In this document: piece by piece, positions 9,230-17,987 of the stretch
Layout: the number at the start of each line of letters is the position of its first letter
Numbering within the stretch: position 1 is the stretch's first letter
NCBI GenBank assembly: GCA_016712445.1
Contig: JADJRB010000001.1
Span: 434,001-498,000 of the forward strand
Source of the DNA: Acidobacteriota bacterium
GTDB taxonomy: Bacteria; Pseudomonadota; Alphaproteobacteria; Caulobacterales; Hyphomonadaceae
Direction: 5' to 3'
DNA: 64,000 nucleotides
The notes under the pieces: model-generated
What the model was told of the DNA's origin: nothing
Seen by the model: the letters and a program-made list of their open reading frames with translations, nothing else
Database searches by the model: none
Position numbers and translations under genes: made by a program

Positions 9230-9655
9230 ATGACGAAGTTTACCGCCGAAGAGGCCAACGCATTCCTTGACGGCGCCTTCAAGGGGCGCGGCCGGCAGAA
9301 CCAGGTTGTGCTGATGGAAGAAGGCCGCGCCATCCTGCGGCTGGAAGCGGACGAAACCCACCTGCGCCCCGGTGGCTATATCTCCGGGCCGACCCAGATG
9401 AGCCTCGCCGACAGCGCCGCGTATATGGCGATCATGACCCTGACCGGCCTTGAACCTATGACCGTGACCAGCAACCTCAACATCAATTTCCTGCGGCCTT
9501 GCATCGGGCCGGTCGTTCTGGCCGAAGGCAGGATCATGAAGATGGGACAGGCGCTCGCCGTGATCGACGTCGACATCCGCATCGAAGGCGCGGACAAGCC
9601 GGCGAGCCATGCGATCGTCACCTACGCCTTGCCGCGCAAGGAAGCCCGCGCATGA
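9230..9655 (+). CDS. Hotdog-fold acyl-CoA thioesterase (PaaI-like)
   Basis: A 141-residue single hotdog domain. The central helix with GGYISGPTQMSLADSAAYMAIM carries the Asp expected in PaaI/YbgC-type thioesterases, followed by TSNLNINFLRPCIGPVVLAEGRIMKMG, the typical strand pair. Such proteins hydrolyse acyl-CoA or aryl-CoA esters in the cytoplasm as tetramers. The end overlaps the start of the DUF423 gene by four bases (ATGA), so the two are probably translationally coupled. A second PaaI-like gene lies at 39999-40451. Substrate unknown. Confidence 0.85.
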   Translation: MTKFTAEEANAFLDGAFKGRGRQNQVVLMEEGRAILRLEADETHLRPGGYISGPTQMSLADSAAYMAIMTLTGLEPMTVTSNLNINFLRPCIGPVVLAEGRIMKMGQALAVIDVDIRIEGADKPASHAIVTYALPRKEARA

Positions 9656-10038
9656 ACCGGCTGGTGGCCGCCGCCGCGCTGACCGGCTTTTGCGGCGTCG
9701 CCTTCGGCGCGTTCGGCGCGCACGCACTGGATGGCCAGCTGACCGATGAGGCACGCGGCTGGTGGACCACCGCCACGACCTACGCCCTGCCGCACGCCGC
9801 CGCCGCCCTCGCGGCCGGGCTCGCAGCGCGGTCGAGCCGGATACGCCTTGGCGGCTGGCTGCTGGTATGCGGCGCGGTGATCTTCGCAGCCAGCCTCTAT
9901 GCGATGGCCCTCGGCGGCCCGCGTGTGCTGGGCGCGGTCACGCCGCTGGGCGGGCTTTCGATGCTGGCAGGCTGGCTGATGCTGGCGCTGGGCGCCGCGG
10001 GCCGGGATCAGGACCCGGCAGACCCGTCGCCGACATAG
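9652..10038 (+). CDS. DUF423 small membrane protein
   Basis: A 128-residue protein from the ATG overlapping the preceding stop. Four hydrophobic helices and the conserved start LTGFCGVAFGAFGAHAL, followed by WWTTATTYALPHAAA and a late SLYAMALGGPR element, match DUF423 (YgdD family). Proteins of this family sit in the inner membrane; their role is not established. The 3' end overlaps the end of the convergent lipoprotein gene by about 30 bases. Confidence 0.88.
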   Translation: MNRLVAAAALTGFCGVAFGAFGAHALDGQLTDEARGWWTTATTYALPHAAAALAAGLAARSSRIRLGGWLLVCGAVIFAASLYAMALGGPRVLGAVTPLGGLSMLAGWLMLALGAAGRDQDPADPSPT

Positions 10039-10625
10039 CGGTCGGCCAAGCGGTCGGCAATCAGCCGGGCATCGTCGATCATCAGGGCGAAGGATTCGAC
10101 TTCCGACACCACCGGCTGGACATCCATGTCGGCGCGTGCCGACACAAGGTCCAGCGCTTCCTGGAACCCGCGATAAGCCATCTGTGCACGGACGAGCGCG
10201 CGCTCATAGCTCATCACGTCCCCGCGGTTGGAGGCGTTCTTGTCCCGGCTCTTGAGCACGGTCTCGGCCTCGACGGTGACATCCGCAAGCCCGCGCCGGG
10301 CGTCCTGGCTGTCGGACACGATACGCGCCAGCACGAGCGCCGGCGCCTTGGTCTCTGCGCCGACGCGCGTGGCATAGTAACCGGCAGCGCCCGCGATCTC
10401 GGTCTTGCCATGCATCAGCGTGTCGGCGAGCGACGCAAGGCCGTCAGCTTCCTCGACCCAGCCGGCGGAGACAACTTCGTCACAATACGCGTTGGACGCG
10501 AGGCGCAGCTCGGATTGGCTCCTGGTAAGGGATGTCTCGACCGTTGCCTCGCCGGGCACAACCGAAACGGTTGCGCATCCCGCCAGAACGCATAGGGATA
10601 CACCCAGAAAAACGCTACGCATCAA
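10008..10625 (-). CDS. Predicted lipoprotein, unknown function
   Basis: 205 residues beginning with a lipoprotein signal and lipobox LAGC (Cys17), so it should be lipid-anchored on the periplasmic face. The mature part is largely helical with repeated Ala/Asp/Glu-rich segments (SQSELRLASNAYCDE, then MHGKTEIAGAAGYYATRVG) and no recognised domain. A second ATG one codon later would give the same mature protein. It converges on the DUF423 gene with a 31-base overlap and is divergent from prolyl aminopeptidase. I do not recognise the family. Confidence 0.7.
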   Translation of the reverse strand: MMRSVFLGVSLCVLAGCATVSVVPGEATVETSLTRSQSELRLASNAYCDEVVSAGWVEEADGLASLADTLMHGKTEIAGAAGYYATRVGAETKAPALVLARIVSDSQDARRGLADVTVEAETVLKSRDKNASNRGDVMSYERALVRAQMAYRGFQEALDLVSARADMDVQPVVSEVESFALMIDDARLIADRLADRYVGDGSAGS

Positions 10626-10733
10626 TTCGCCACCCGCCAGCAGCTATGGCCCAACACTCCAAAAACAGTATGGGTGTGGGGTAAGGAAGTCCAGTCATTG
10701 GGCAAAAGCTAGCTGAATATAAGTGAAGAGCGC

Positions 10734-11723
10734 ATGAACAGACGCCAAAGTCGCCGGATTCTCTACCACAGGCACGAACCTTATGCCTCCGGCCGCCTGC
10801 GCGTGTCGGATTTGCATGAAATTTACTGGGAAGAATCAGGAAACCCGAAAGGAATCCCCGTCGTCGCCCTGCATGGCGGGCCCGGCGGCGGCTCCAGCCC
10901 GGAAATGCGCCGGTTCTTCGACCCGGACCGTTACCGCATCTTCCTGTTCGACCAGCGCGGCTGCGGCCGCTCGACCCCGCATTCGGAACTGGAAGGCAAC
11001 ACGACCTGGGACCTGGTGGCCGACATCGAGGCCCTGCGCAAACACGCCGGCGTCTCCAGCTGGCTCGTCTTCGGCGGCTCGTGGGGCTCCACCCTCGCCC
11101 TTGCCTATGCCGTCACCCACACCTCGCACGTCCTCGGCCTCGTGCTGCGCGGCATCTTCCTGGTGTCGAAATCCGAGATCCAGTGGTTCTACCAGTCCGG
11201 TGCCAGCCGCCTGTTCCCGGACGCGTTCGACCGCTACATCGCCCCCATCCCGCAGGCCGAGCGCGGCGACCTCGTCACCGCCTTCTACAAGCGCCTCACC
11301 GGCGCCGACCAGCAGGCCCGCCTCGACGCCGCCCGCGCCTGGGCCCGCTGGGAAGGCCAGACCCTGTCGATCAAGGGCCCTGTCACCACGCCGCCGCGCT
11401 TCAACGAAGACGATTTCGTCGACGCCTTCGCCCGCATCGAGTGCCACTATTTCGTCAATGAAGGCTTCTTCGAAACCGACAACTGGCTGCTCGATCAGGC
11501 CCGCCTGAAACTCCAGAACACGCCCGGTGTGATGGTGCACGGCCGCTACGACGTCGTCACCCCGCTCTCGACCGCGTGGGAACTCTCGAAGGCCTGGCCG
11601 AAAGCGGAGCTCCACATCGTGCCCGACGCCGGCCACTCGTCGATGGAGCCCGGCATCATCGACCGCCTCGTTCAGGCCACGGACGATTTCGCCGACAAGC
11701 TGAGCGTGAAGTCGAAGGTATAG
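10734..11723 (+). CDS. pip: Prolyl aminopeptidase (proline iminopeptidase)
   Basis: A 329-residue alpha/beta hydrolase of peptidase family S33. It shows the oxyanion motif HGGPGGG (47-53), the nucleophile elbow GGSWGS (Ser116), the catalytic Asp273 (GRYDVVTP) and His301 (DAGHSS). The FDQRGCGRSTPH stretch after the oxyanion motif is characteristic of prolyl iminopeptidases, which release N-terminal proline from peptides in the cytoplasm. The length agrees with the family (about 310-330). It is monocistronic, followed by a dispersed palindromic repeat that probably terminates transcription. Confidence 0.95.
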   Translation: MNRRQSRRILYHRHEPYASGRLRVSDLHEIYWEESGNPKGIPVVALHGGPGGGSSPEMRRFFDPDRYRIFLFDQRGCGRSTPHSELEGNTTWDLVADIEALRKHAGVSSWLVFGGSWGSTLALAYAVTHTSHVLGLVLRGIFLVSKSEIQWFYQSGASRLFPDAFDRYIAPIPQAERGDLVTAFYKRLTGADQQARLDAARAWARWEGQTLSIKGPVTTPPRFNEDDFVDAFARIECHYFVNEGFFETDNWLLDQARLKLQNTPGVMVHGRYDVVTPLSTAWELSKAWPKAELHIVPDAGHSSMEPGIIDRLVQATDDFADKLSVKSKV

Positions 11724-11749
11724 TTCGACCGCTCGCCAGACACCCCACA

Positions 11750-11831
11750 CTCATCCTGAGCGAAGTCGAAGGATGCGCCAAGCCGAACCCACGCCAGCCC
11801 CGGCTCGTTCTTCGACTTCGCTCAGAATGAG
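11750..11831. repeat. Dispersed palindromic repeat (family A) forming a long hairpin
   Basis: The left arm 11750-11770 (CTCATCCTGAGCGAAGTCGAA) and right arm 11811-11831 are inverted copies with one mismatch in 21 bases, separated by about 40 bases. The same core recurs at 27038 and in a nested form at 49977-50107. Placed between the convergent pip and symporter genes, it could act as a bidirectional terminator. Confidence 0.8.
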
Positions 11832-11855
11832 CCGTCCGAAGCGCAGACCAATGTC

Positions 11856-13277
11856 TTACTCCGCCGGCGGAGCAACCCAGTTCGGCCCCAGCAGCGCTTC
11901 GAACATGCCCGGCAGCTGCACATGGTACTGGTCCTGGATCTTGTCCATGAAGCCGAAGACCAGGATCAGCGCGATGAAGGGCGGCACGAACCAGCGGATC
12001 AGGAACCGCCAGACATTCATCACCATGCCTTCGCCGAGCTCGGAAACCAGCATGTCACGGCTGAGGATCCAGCCAGCGAACACGGCGCAGAGCAGGCCGC
12101 CGAGCGGTAGCAGCAGGCCCTCGGTCATGAAGTCCATGAAGTCGAGATATTCGCCGCCGAACACATAGCCGGCGCCGACCATCCACAATACGAAGCCGAC
12201 CCCGATCGAAGCGCCGAGGCGGGTCACGCCCTGGCGTTCCTCGAACCAGGACACGCCGACTTCCATCAGCGAGATCGATGAAGTGAACGCGGCGAACAGC
12301 GCCAGCGCGAAGAACACGACCGCGAACACGGAGCCGTAAGGAATCGCCTCGAACGCCACCGGCATCGAGATGAAGAACAGGCTGGGGCCGGAGGCTTCCG
12401 GCAGCCCGGCGGCAAACACGATCGGGAAGATAGTGAAGCCGGCGATGATCGCCACCAGCGTGTCCGAGCCCGCCACGATGGTCGAGGCGCGCGGGATGTT
12501 GGTGCCCCGGTCGAGATAGGCGCCATAGGTCAGCATCAGGCCGACGCCGACGCCGATGGAGAAGAAGGCCTGGCCGAGCGCCGAGAGGAACGTGCCGAAG
12601 CCGACCTTGCTGAAGTCCGGTTTCAGGATGAAGTCCACCGTGCGCCCCACATCGCCGTTCATCAGCGAGAAGCCGAGCACGACCAGAAGCATCACGAAGA
12701 AGGCCGGCATCAGGATGGTGGCGGCCGTCTCCAGCCCGCCCTTCACGCCGCGCCCGACGACAATCACGTTCGCCGCAATGAACACCGCCAGCAGCGCCAG
12801 GATATACCATCTCGACTGCATCGGATGGACGCCCGCCCCGATCGTGTCGCTGAAGTTCTGGGCGGACACCGCCGCGTCGGCGCCGTGCAGGTTGCCGCCG
12901 ATGGCCTGGATCACGTAGGCCATCAGCCAGGCCGAGATGACCATGTAGAAGGTCAGGATGAAGAAGGCAGTCAGCCCGCCGACCCAGCCGACAATGCCCC
13001 AGTATTGCGATTTCGATTCGGCCCGCGCCAGCGACTGCACGCCCTCGATGGCCGACATGCCGGATTTCCGGCCCATCGCGTATTCCGCCATCAGCAGCGG
13101 CAGCGCGATCAGCGTGGCGCACAGGATGTAGATTATGATGAAGGCTCCGCCGCCATTCTCGCCGGCGGTGTAGGGGAAGCGCCAGAAATTGCCGAGGCCG
13201 ACAGACGAGCCCACCGCCGCCATGATGAAGGCGAACCTTGAGCTGAAGCTTTCAGTCTTGCGGCCAATTTGTGCCAT
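11856..13277 (-). CDS. Sodium-dependent transporter, neurotransmitter:sodium symporter (NSS/SNF) family
   Basis: A 473-residue polytopic protein with about 11-12 membrane helices. The first helix has the NSS signature (SVGLGNFWRFPYTAGENGGG, about residues 25-44) containing the sodium-binding backbone; it is followed by a TM2 with YILCATLIALPLLMAEYAMGR. Bacterial members such as LeuT, MhsT and TnaT import amino acids with sodium. The substrate cannot be read from sequence alone. Length matches 11-12 TM bacterial NSS proteins. It lies downstream of, and on the same strand as, no close partner: rodA ends about 80 bases upstream of its start region. Confidence 0.93.
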   Translation of the reverse strand: MAQIGRKTESFSSRFAFIMAAVGSSVGLGNFWRFPYTAGENGGGAFIIIYILCATLIALPLLMAEYAMGRKSGMSAIEGVQSLARAESKSQYWGIVGWVGGLTAFFILTFYMVISAWLMAYVIQAIGGNLHGADAAVSAQNFSDTIGAGVHPMQSRWYILALLAVFIAANVIVVGRGVKGGLETAATILMPAFFVMLLVVLGFSLMNGDVGRTVDFILKPDFSKVGFGTFLSALGQAFFSIGVGVGLMLTYGAYLDRGTNIPRASTIVAGSDTLVAIIAGFTIFPIVFAAGLPEASGPSLFFISMPVAFEAIPYGSVFAVVFFALALFAAFTSSISLMEVGVSWFEERQGVTRLGASIGVGFVLWMVGAGYVFGGEYLDFMDFMTEGLLLPLGGLLCAVFAGWILSRDMLVSELGEGMVMNVWRFLIRWFVPPFIALILVFGFMDKIQDQYHVQLPGMFEALLGPNWVAPPAE

Positions 13278-13358
13278 GAATCATGCTCCCCGAGGCAATG
13301 TTTGGCCGGACCCTAGCCATGCGGGGTCAAAAATCAACGAGGATCGCCACAGAGTGGT

Positions 13359-14591
13359 CTAGAACAGTCCGCGGGCCGAGAGTTTCTCGTCCTGGTGCAG
13401 GTGCGCCGACAGGATCAGGCCGAAGCAGCACATCACGGTGATCAGCGCCGTGCCGCCATACGAGATCAGCGGCAGCGGCATGCCGAGCACTGGCAGGAGG
13501 CCCAGCACCATGCCGCTGTTGAAGATGGCGAAGAAGGCGATCGTGGACGTCGCCCCGACCGTGGCGAGGCGCCCGAACCAGCTCTTGTTGCGCGCTGCCA
13601 CCCGGAACGACCAGACAAACAGGAAGGCGAACACCAGCAGCAGGCCAACCGCGCCGATGAAGCCGAATTCCTCGGCGATCACCGTCAGGATGAAGTCGGT
13701 CTGCTGCTCGGGCACGTATTCCTGCTGCGACTGGATACCCTGCAGGTAGCCGCGTCCGCTCAGCCCGCCCGCCCCGATCGCGATCTTCGCCTGCTCGATC
13801 TGGTAGCTCTCGCCGAGGCCGTTGGTCGCCTTGCCCGTGATCCCGGCAATCAGCGTGTCGACCCGCTCGCGCTGGTAGGGCTCAAGCACGAAGGTGTAGA
13901 TGGCGGGTACCGCCGCCAACCCCGCCACGATCGCGCCCAGCACATATCGCATCGCGATGCCGGCGAAGAAGATGATCATGAACCCCGACGCGGCCAGCGC
14001 CAGCGCCGTCGAAAGGTTCGGCTGCTTGAATACCAGCCCGGCCGGGATCAGCAGGATCAGGATCGCGCCCAGATGCACCACCAGCGGCGGGGACTGCCCG
14101 TTGGTCGGCATCATCCGCTGATAATAGCTTGCCAGCGCCATCGTCACCGCCAGCTTTGCCGGCTCCGACGGCTGCAGGATGATCGGGCCAACTTTCAGCC
14201 AGCGCGCCGCGCCGCCGCCCATCACGCCGAAGAAGTCGACCAGCACCAGCAGCACCAGCACCCCCGCATAGGCCGGCAGGGCCAGCTTCGACCAGACGCC
14301 GAGCGGCAGCATGGCCAGCGTGATCATCAGCACGAAGCCGACGCCGAGCCGCGTGATCTGGTCGCGCCAGAGGTCGGCCTCGTCCGGCGACGGCGCCTGC
14401 GCTACCGGGTCCCAGCCGACCGAGAACAGCATCGCCACGCCGGTCAGTCCGACCGCGACAATCAGGAGGATGATGCTCCACGGCAGGCGGGCGACCTGGC
14501 CGAGCAAGCCGGCGCCGGAAAAGTTCAGCGACCGCGCCGTCGAGACGCGCGCTTCGCCGCGGGTGAAACCGGTATAGCCGTCGCGGCTCAT
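13359..14591 (-). CDS. rodA: Rod shape-determining protein RodA, SEDS peptidoglycan glycosyltransferase
   Basis: A 410-residue membrane protein of the SEDS family with about ten helices. Motifs include GGAARWLKVGPIILQPSEPAKLA in the first half and the large loop plus QTDFILTVIAEEFGFIGA and MGLPLPLISYGGTALIT-like ending (LGMPLPLISYGGT). RodA polymerises glycan strands in the elongasome, working with the class B transpeptidase PBP2. Its ATG overlaps the end of mrdA by four bases, so the pair is translated in step. It is the last gene of the mreB-mreC-mreD-mrdA-rodA cluster. Confidence 0.96.
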   Translation of the reverse strand: MSRDGYTGFTRGEARVSTARSLNFSGAGLLGQVARLPWSIILLIVAVGLTGVAMLFSVGWDPVAQAPSPDEADLWRDQITRLGVGFVLMITLAMLPLGVWSKLALPAYAGVLVLLVLVDFFGVMGGGAARWLKVGPIILQPSEPAKLAVTMALASYYQRMMPTNGQSPPLVVHLGAILILLIPAGLVFKQPNLSTALALAASGFMIIFFAGIAMRYVLGAIVAGLAAVPAIYTFVLEPYQRERVDTLIAGITGKATNGLGESYQIEQAKIAIGAGGLSGRGYLQGIQSQQEYVPEQQTDFILTVIAEEFGFIGAVGLLLVFAFLFVWSFRVAARNKSWFGRLATVGATSTIAFFAIFNSGMVLGLLPVLGMPLPLISYGGTALITVMCCFGLILSAHLHQDEKLSARGLF

Positions 14592-16537
14592 GCGGGATCC
14601 CCCTTGGCCGGTCCGTCCGTGGACGGCGTTTCGACAGCGGCGCGCTTCTGGTAGGTCGGCGTGCGCGCACTGTCCATCTTCATCGCCGCAGCGAGGATGT
14701 CACGTGCGACGGGCGCAGCGGCGCCCGAACCGCTCTCACCGTGCTCGACAACCACCGAGACAGCATATTTCGGATTGTCCGCCGGCGCGTAGGCGACGAA
14801 CAGCGCATGGTCGCGCAGTTCGCGCTCGATGTTGAGGCCCTTGCGGATGCCCTGGTCGCGCTCGGCCTGCGTGATGCGGCGCACCTGCGCCGTGCCGGAT
14901 TTGCCTGCCATGCGCGGCCCGCCGAGACCCAGGTCGCCGGAGCGATAGCCAGTGCCGCCCGGCTCGGACGTCACGCCGAACATGCCGGACTTCATCACAT
15001 CGATGATGGCGCCATCGAGCGGCGCGTCGAGGGTCGGCGTATCGTCCGCCTCCGGACCAAAGCCCACCACGCGCGGCTTGAGCGGCTTGCCGTCGGAGGC
15101 GATGCGCGCCGTCATCAGCGCCAGCTGCAGCGGCGTCACGCCCAGCTGTCCCTGCCCGATACCGAAGTTCAGCGTCTCGCCTTCGAACCAGGGCTCGCCG
15201 CGGTTCGCCTGCTTCCAGGCCGGGTCAGGTACCAGGCCGCTGCGCGCGCCGGTCATGCCCAGCACGAAGGTCTCGCCGAAGCCGAACTTGTGCGCCACTT
15301 CGGCAATCTTGTTGACGCCCGTGCGCCGGGCAATTTCGTAGAAGTACACGTCGCACGAATGCTTGATGCCGTCGTGCATGTTCATCGTGCCGTGGCCGCC
15401 TTTTTTCCAGCAGTGCCAGGTGCGGTTGCCGAAGCGGTATGACCCGCCGCAGCGCACCGTGTCGGACGTCTTCACCGCGCCGGATTCCAGCGCGGCCGTG
15501 GCAACCACCATCTTGAAGGTCGACCCCGGCGGATAGACGCCGCCATGCGCGCGCGGATACAGCGGCGCCATCGGGTTGTCGCGCAGCTCGGCATAGTCCT
15601 TGCCGGAAATTCCGTTCACGAACGAATTCGGATCAAACGCCGGCGTCGACACCATGGCCAGCACGTCGCCGGTGGCCACCTCGACCACCACCGCCGCGCC
15701 GCTCTCGCCGGCAAACCGCTCGATCGCCACGCGCTGAAGTTCAGCGTCGATGGTGACGTAGAGGTCCTTGCCGGGCAGCGCCGCGTGCGCCGGGTCCTGT
15801 TCGAGCTCCTGCATCGGGCGGCCGTGGGCGTTGGTCACCACGCGGCGCCGTCCCGGCCGGCCGCGCAGCCAATCTTCCGCAAATCGCTCCATGCCCTGAC
15901 GGCCGACGCGGATGTCGGGATGGCGCAGCAATTCATGGAAGGTGCGCAGGTCGTCTCCCGTGCGCCCCTCGCTCATGCGCTCCATGTCGTCGGCGCTGGC
16001 GCGCGCGACATAGCCGAGCACGTGGGCAAAGTCGCGCCCGCGCGGATACGACCGCGTCGACGCCATCTGCACGTCCACGCCGTCCATCTCAACCGCGCGC
16101 ACCCTCAGGCGCGCGAATTCCTCATAGCTGAGTTCCTGCACCACGGTGACCGGCACGAAACCGGCCCGGCGCATCCGGTTGCCCTTGATCTCTTCCAGCA
16201 CCCGCGCCACGCGCGCGTCCGGCAGGTCGATGAACTTGCCGAGCTGGGCGAGCGTGGCGGCGGGATCGGAAAGCCGCTCCGGAATCACCGAGACGCGGCC
16301 GGCCTGGCGCTGCGAAGCGAGCGGGCGGGCAAACCGGTCGAGGATCTCGCCCCGCTCCGGCGGCGACAGCACGAGGCGGATATGGTTCTGGTCGGCGAGT
16401 TCTTGGTAATAGTCGGCTTCCAGGAATTGCAGCTGCGTCAGGCGCGCCACCAGCGTGGCGAACACCGTTCCGCCGACGCCCATCATGATCAGCAGGCGCC
16501 GGTCGAAATCCGCTTCAGGGCTCAGTCGCCGTGCCAT
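14588..16537 (-). CDS. mrdA: Penicillin-binding protein 2, peptidoglycan D,D-transpeptidase
   Basis: A 649-residue class B penicillin-binding protein: a membrane anchor (about residues 15-33), the pedestal domain (SPPERGEILDRFARPLA at about 58-74), then the transpeptidase domain. Catalytic motifs are STFK (Ser339, Lys342), SCD (Ser394-Asp396, in the SxN position) and KSGT in the segment MAGKSGTAQV. The SxD variant in the second motif is common in PBP2. It cross-links new sidewall glycan in partnership with RodA, whose gene overlaps it. The start codon overlaps the mreD stop by one base. Confidence 0.96.
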   Translation of the reverse strand: MARRLSPEADFDRRLLIMMGVGGTVFATLVARLTQLQFLEADYYQELADQNHIRLVLSPPERGEILDRFARPLASQRQAGRVSVIPERLSDPAATLAQLGKFIDLPDARVARVLEEIKGNRMRRAGFVPVTVVQELSYEEFARLRVRAVEMDGVDVQMASTRSYPRGRDFAHVLGYVARASADDMERMSEGRTGDDLRTFHELLRHPDIRVGRQGMERFAEDWLRGRPGRRRVVTNAHGRPMQELEQDPAHAALPGKDLYVTIDAELQRVAIERFAGESGAAVVVEVATGDVLAMVSTPAFDPNSFVNGISGKDYAELRDNPMAPLYPRAHGGVYPPGSTFKMVVATAALESGAVKTSDTVRCGGSYRFGNRTWHCWKKGGHGTMNMHDGIKHSCDVYFYEIARRTGVNKIAEVAHKFGFGETFVLGMTGARSGLVPDPAWKQANRGEPWFEGETLNFGIGQGQLGVTPLQLALMTARIASDGKPLKPRVVGFGPEADDTPTLDAPLDGAIIDVMKSGMFGVTSEPGGTGYRSGDLGLGGPRMAGKSGTAQVRRITQAERDQGIRKGLNIERELRDHALFVAYAPADNPKYAVSVVVEHGESGSGAAAPVARDILAAAMKMDSARTPTYQKRAAVETPSTDGPAKGDPA

Positions 16538-17085
16538 CAGTTGCCTCCCGGCGATTCTCCCGGGCGTCGGCCCAGGTCAAACATCCGGCTGGCGAAGGAA
16601 TAGATCAGTCCCGTGATGATGAAGTTGGCCATCAGCGGCCAGGTGCGCACGAGATGGTCGCCCGTGATGCTGGCAAAGCCCCACACCAGCAGGAAAGCCA
16701 CCACCAGCAACACCGCCGGCCCGACCACGGCCACCAGCGTATCGCGCATGCCGTCCGTCTGGTCGGCAATGCCGGCACTCATTCCGTACACCAACAGGTT
16801 GATCATCGCGAAACAGCCGAGCGGCGCATTGGAGACAATGTCCTGCATCAGGCCGAAGATCATCAGCAGCACCATCGGGCGCAGCGCGAGGCCGACGCGG
16901 CCCCAGCCGATCGCGCCCCAAAGCGCCGCAAATGGCCAGGCCAGCGGGATGCCGAAGATTTCCTTCGGCGTCATGCCCAGCACACCGACGATGGCGATGA
17001 TCGCCGCGCCGAAAATCAGCCGCGGACTGGGTCCCGACTGGCTCCAGAGCGTGCGCTGCTTGCGATTGAACCGGGAGCTTGCCAT
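16537..17085 (-). CDS. mreD: Rod shape-determining protein MreD
   Basis: A 182-residue membrane protein with five predicted helices, as in MreD. The conserved piece RPMVLLMIFGLMQDIVSNAPLGCFAMINLLVYG is typical (the LMQD/GLGA-type loop). MreD is an inner-membrane part of the elongasome that works with MreC and controls PBP2 activation. It sits between mreC (three bases away) and mrdA (one-base overlap), so position confirms the assignment even though the family is poorly conserved. Confidence 0.92.
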   Translation of the reverse strand: MASSRFNRKQRTLWSQSGPSPRLIFGAAIIAIVGVLGMTPKEIFGIPLAWPFAALWGAIGWGRVGLALRPMVLLMIFGLMQDIVSNAPLGCFAMINLLVYGMSAGIADQTDGMRDTLVAVVGPAVLLVVAFLLVWGFASITGDHLVRTWPLMANFIITGLIYSFASRMFDLGRRPGESPGGN

Positions 17086-17088
17086 CGG

Positions 17089-17958
17089 TCAGCGCGCTCC
17101 CTGCGAGGCACTCGCCGCCGGGTCTTCCGGCACCGGCTCGACCAGTTCGGATTCCGGCAGCGGCTCGACGATCTCGGGCGGCGCAATCATCCGCACATAG
17201 CCGCTCGCATGGTCGCGCATCGCAAGCTTCACGAGCCAGTCCGATCCCTGCCGCGTCACCGTGCCGACCACCAGGCCGCGCGGATACGCGCCGCCTTCGC
17301 CGGAGCTGAGGATGCGTTCGCCTTCGATGAAATCGGCAGCTTCCGGCAGGTCCTTCAGCACGCCGCGGTCGCGGTCCTTGCCCTGCATGATCGCGCGCAC
17401 GCCGCTGACTTCGCCGAGGATGGGCAGCTGGCTCTGGTAGTTGCTGATCAGCAGGATGCGCGAGGAGCGCTGACCCAGCTGGATCACCCGGCCGACAAGC
17501 CCGCCTTCATTCAGCGCCACCGCGCCGGGGTCGACGCCCTGCAGCGCGCCGGCATTGGCCAGCACCGTCTGTGCAAACGGGCCGTCCACGACGGTCGTGA
17601 TGCGCGCCGTCACGCCGCGCTCCGGCGGCTCGCCCATCAGGTTCAGGATGTTCTCGTAGGCTTCCATCCGCTCGGCCATCGAAATGGCGGCGGCCTTGTA
17701 GCGCGCGAGATCGCGCACTTCGTTCTCGAGTTCGCGGATGCGCTGGTCGCGGTCAGCCTGGCCGCTGATCTGCGCCCACAGGCTGGTGTCCGACGGCGCA
17801 CCGATGCGGTCGCTGATCGTGGTGCGGGCGGGCACGAAGAAATTGCTGATCTGCGGCGCCGACTGCGCCACGATCAGCGCCAGCGCGCCAAAGATCAGGA
17901 TACCCAGCGAGACCCGCCGTGCGCCTGATTTCTGGTTGGAACGGCCGGAACGTGCCAT
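17089..17958 (-). CDS. mreC: Rod shape-determining protein MreC
   Basis: 289 residues: a basic N-terminus, one membrane helix (about 17-36), a coiled coil (about 68-105, IRELENEVRDLARYKAAAISM) and two beta-barrel-like domains in the periplasm with EGGLVGRVIQLGQRSSRILLISN and ARGLVVGTVTRQGSDWLVKL-like motifs. MreC self-assembles in the periplasm and activates PBP2/RodA. The C-terminal tail is proline/glutamate-rich (PEIVEPLPESELVEPVPEDP) and looks disordered. It is followed after 29 bases by mreB upstream on the same strand. Confidence 0.94.
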   Translation of the reverse strand: MARSGRSNQKSGARRVSLGILIFGALALIVAQSAPQISNFFVPARTTISDRIGAPSDTSLWAQISGQADRDQRIRELENEVRDLARYKAAAISMAERMEAYENILNLMGEPPERGVTARITTVVDGPFAQTVLANAGALQGVDPGAVALNEGGLVGRVIQLGQRSSRILLISNYQSQLPILGEVSGVRAIMQGKDRDRGVLKDLPEAADFIEGERILSSGEGGAYPRGLVVGTVTRQGSDWLVKLAMRDHASGYVRMIAPPEIVEPLPESELVEPVPEDPAASASQGAR

Positions 17959-17987
17959 GCCTCAGGCTCCCTCATGTTGCCCGTGCG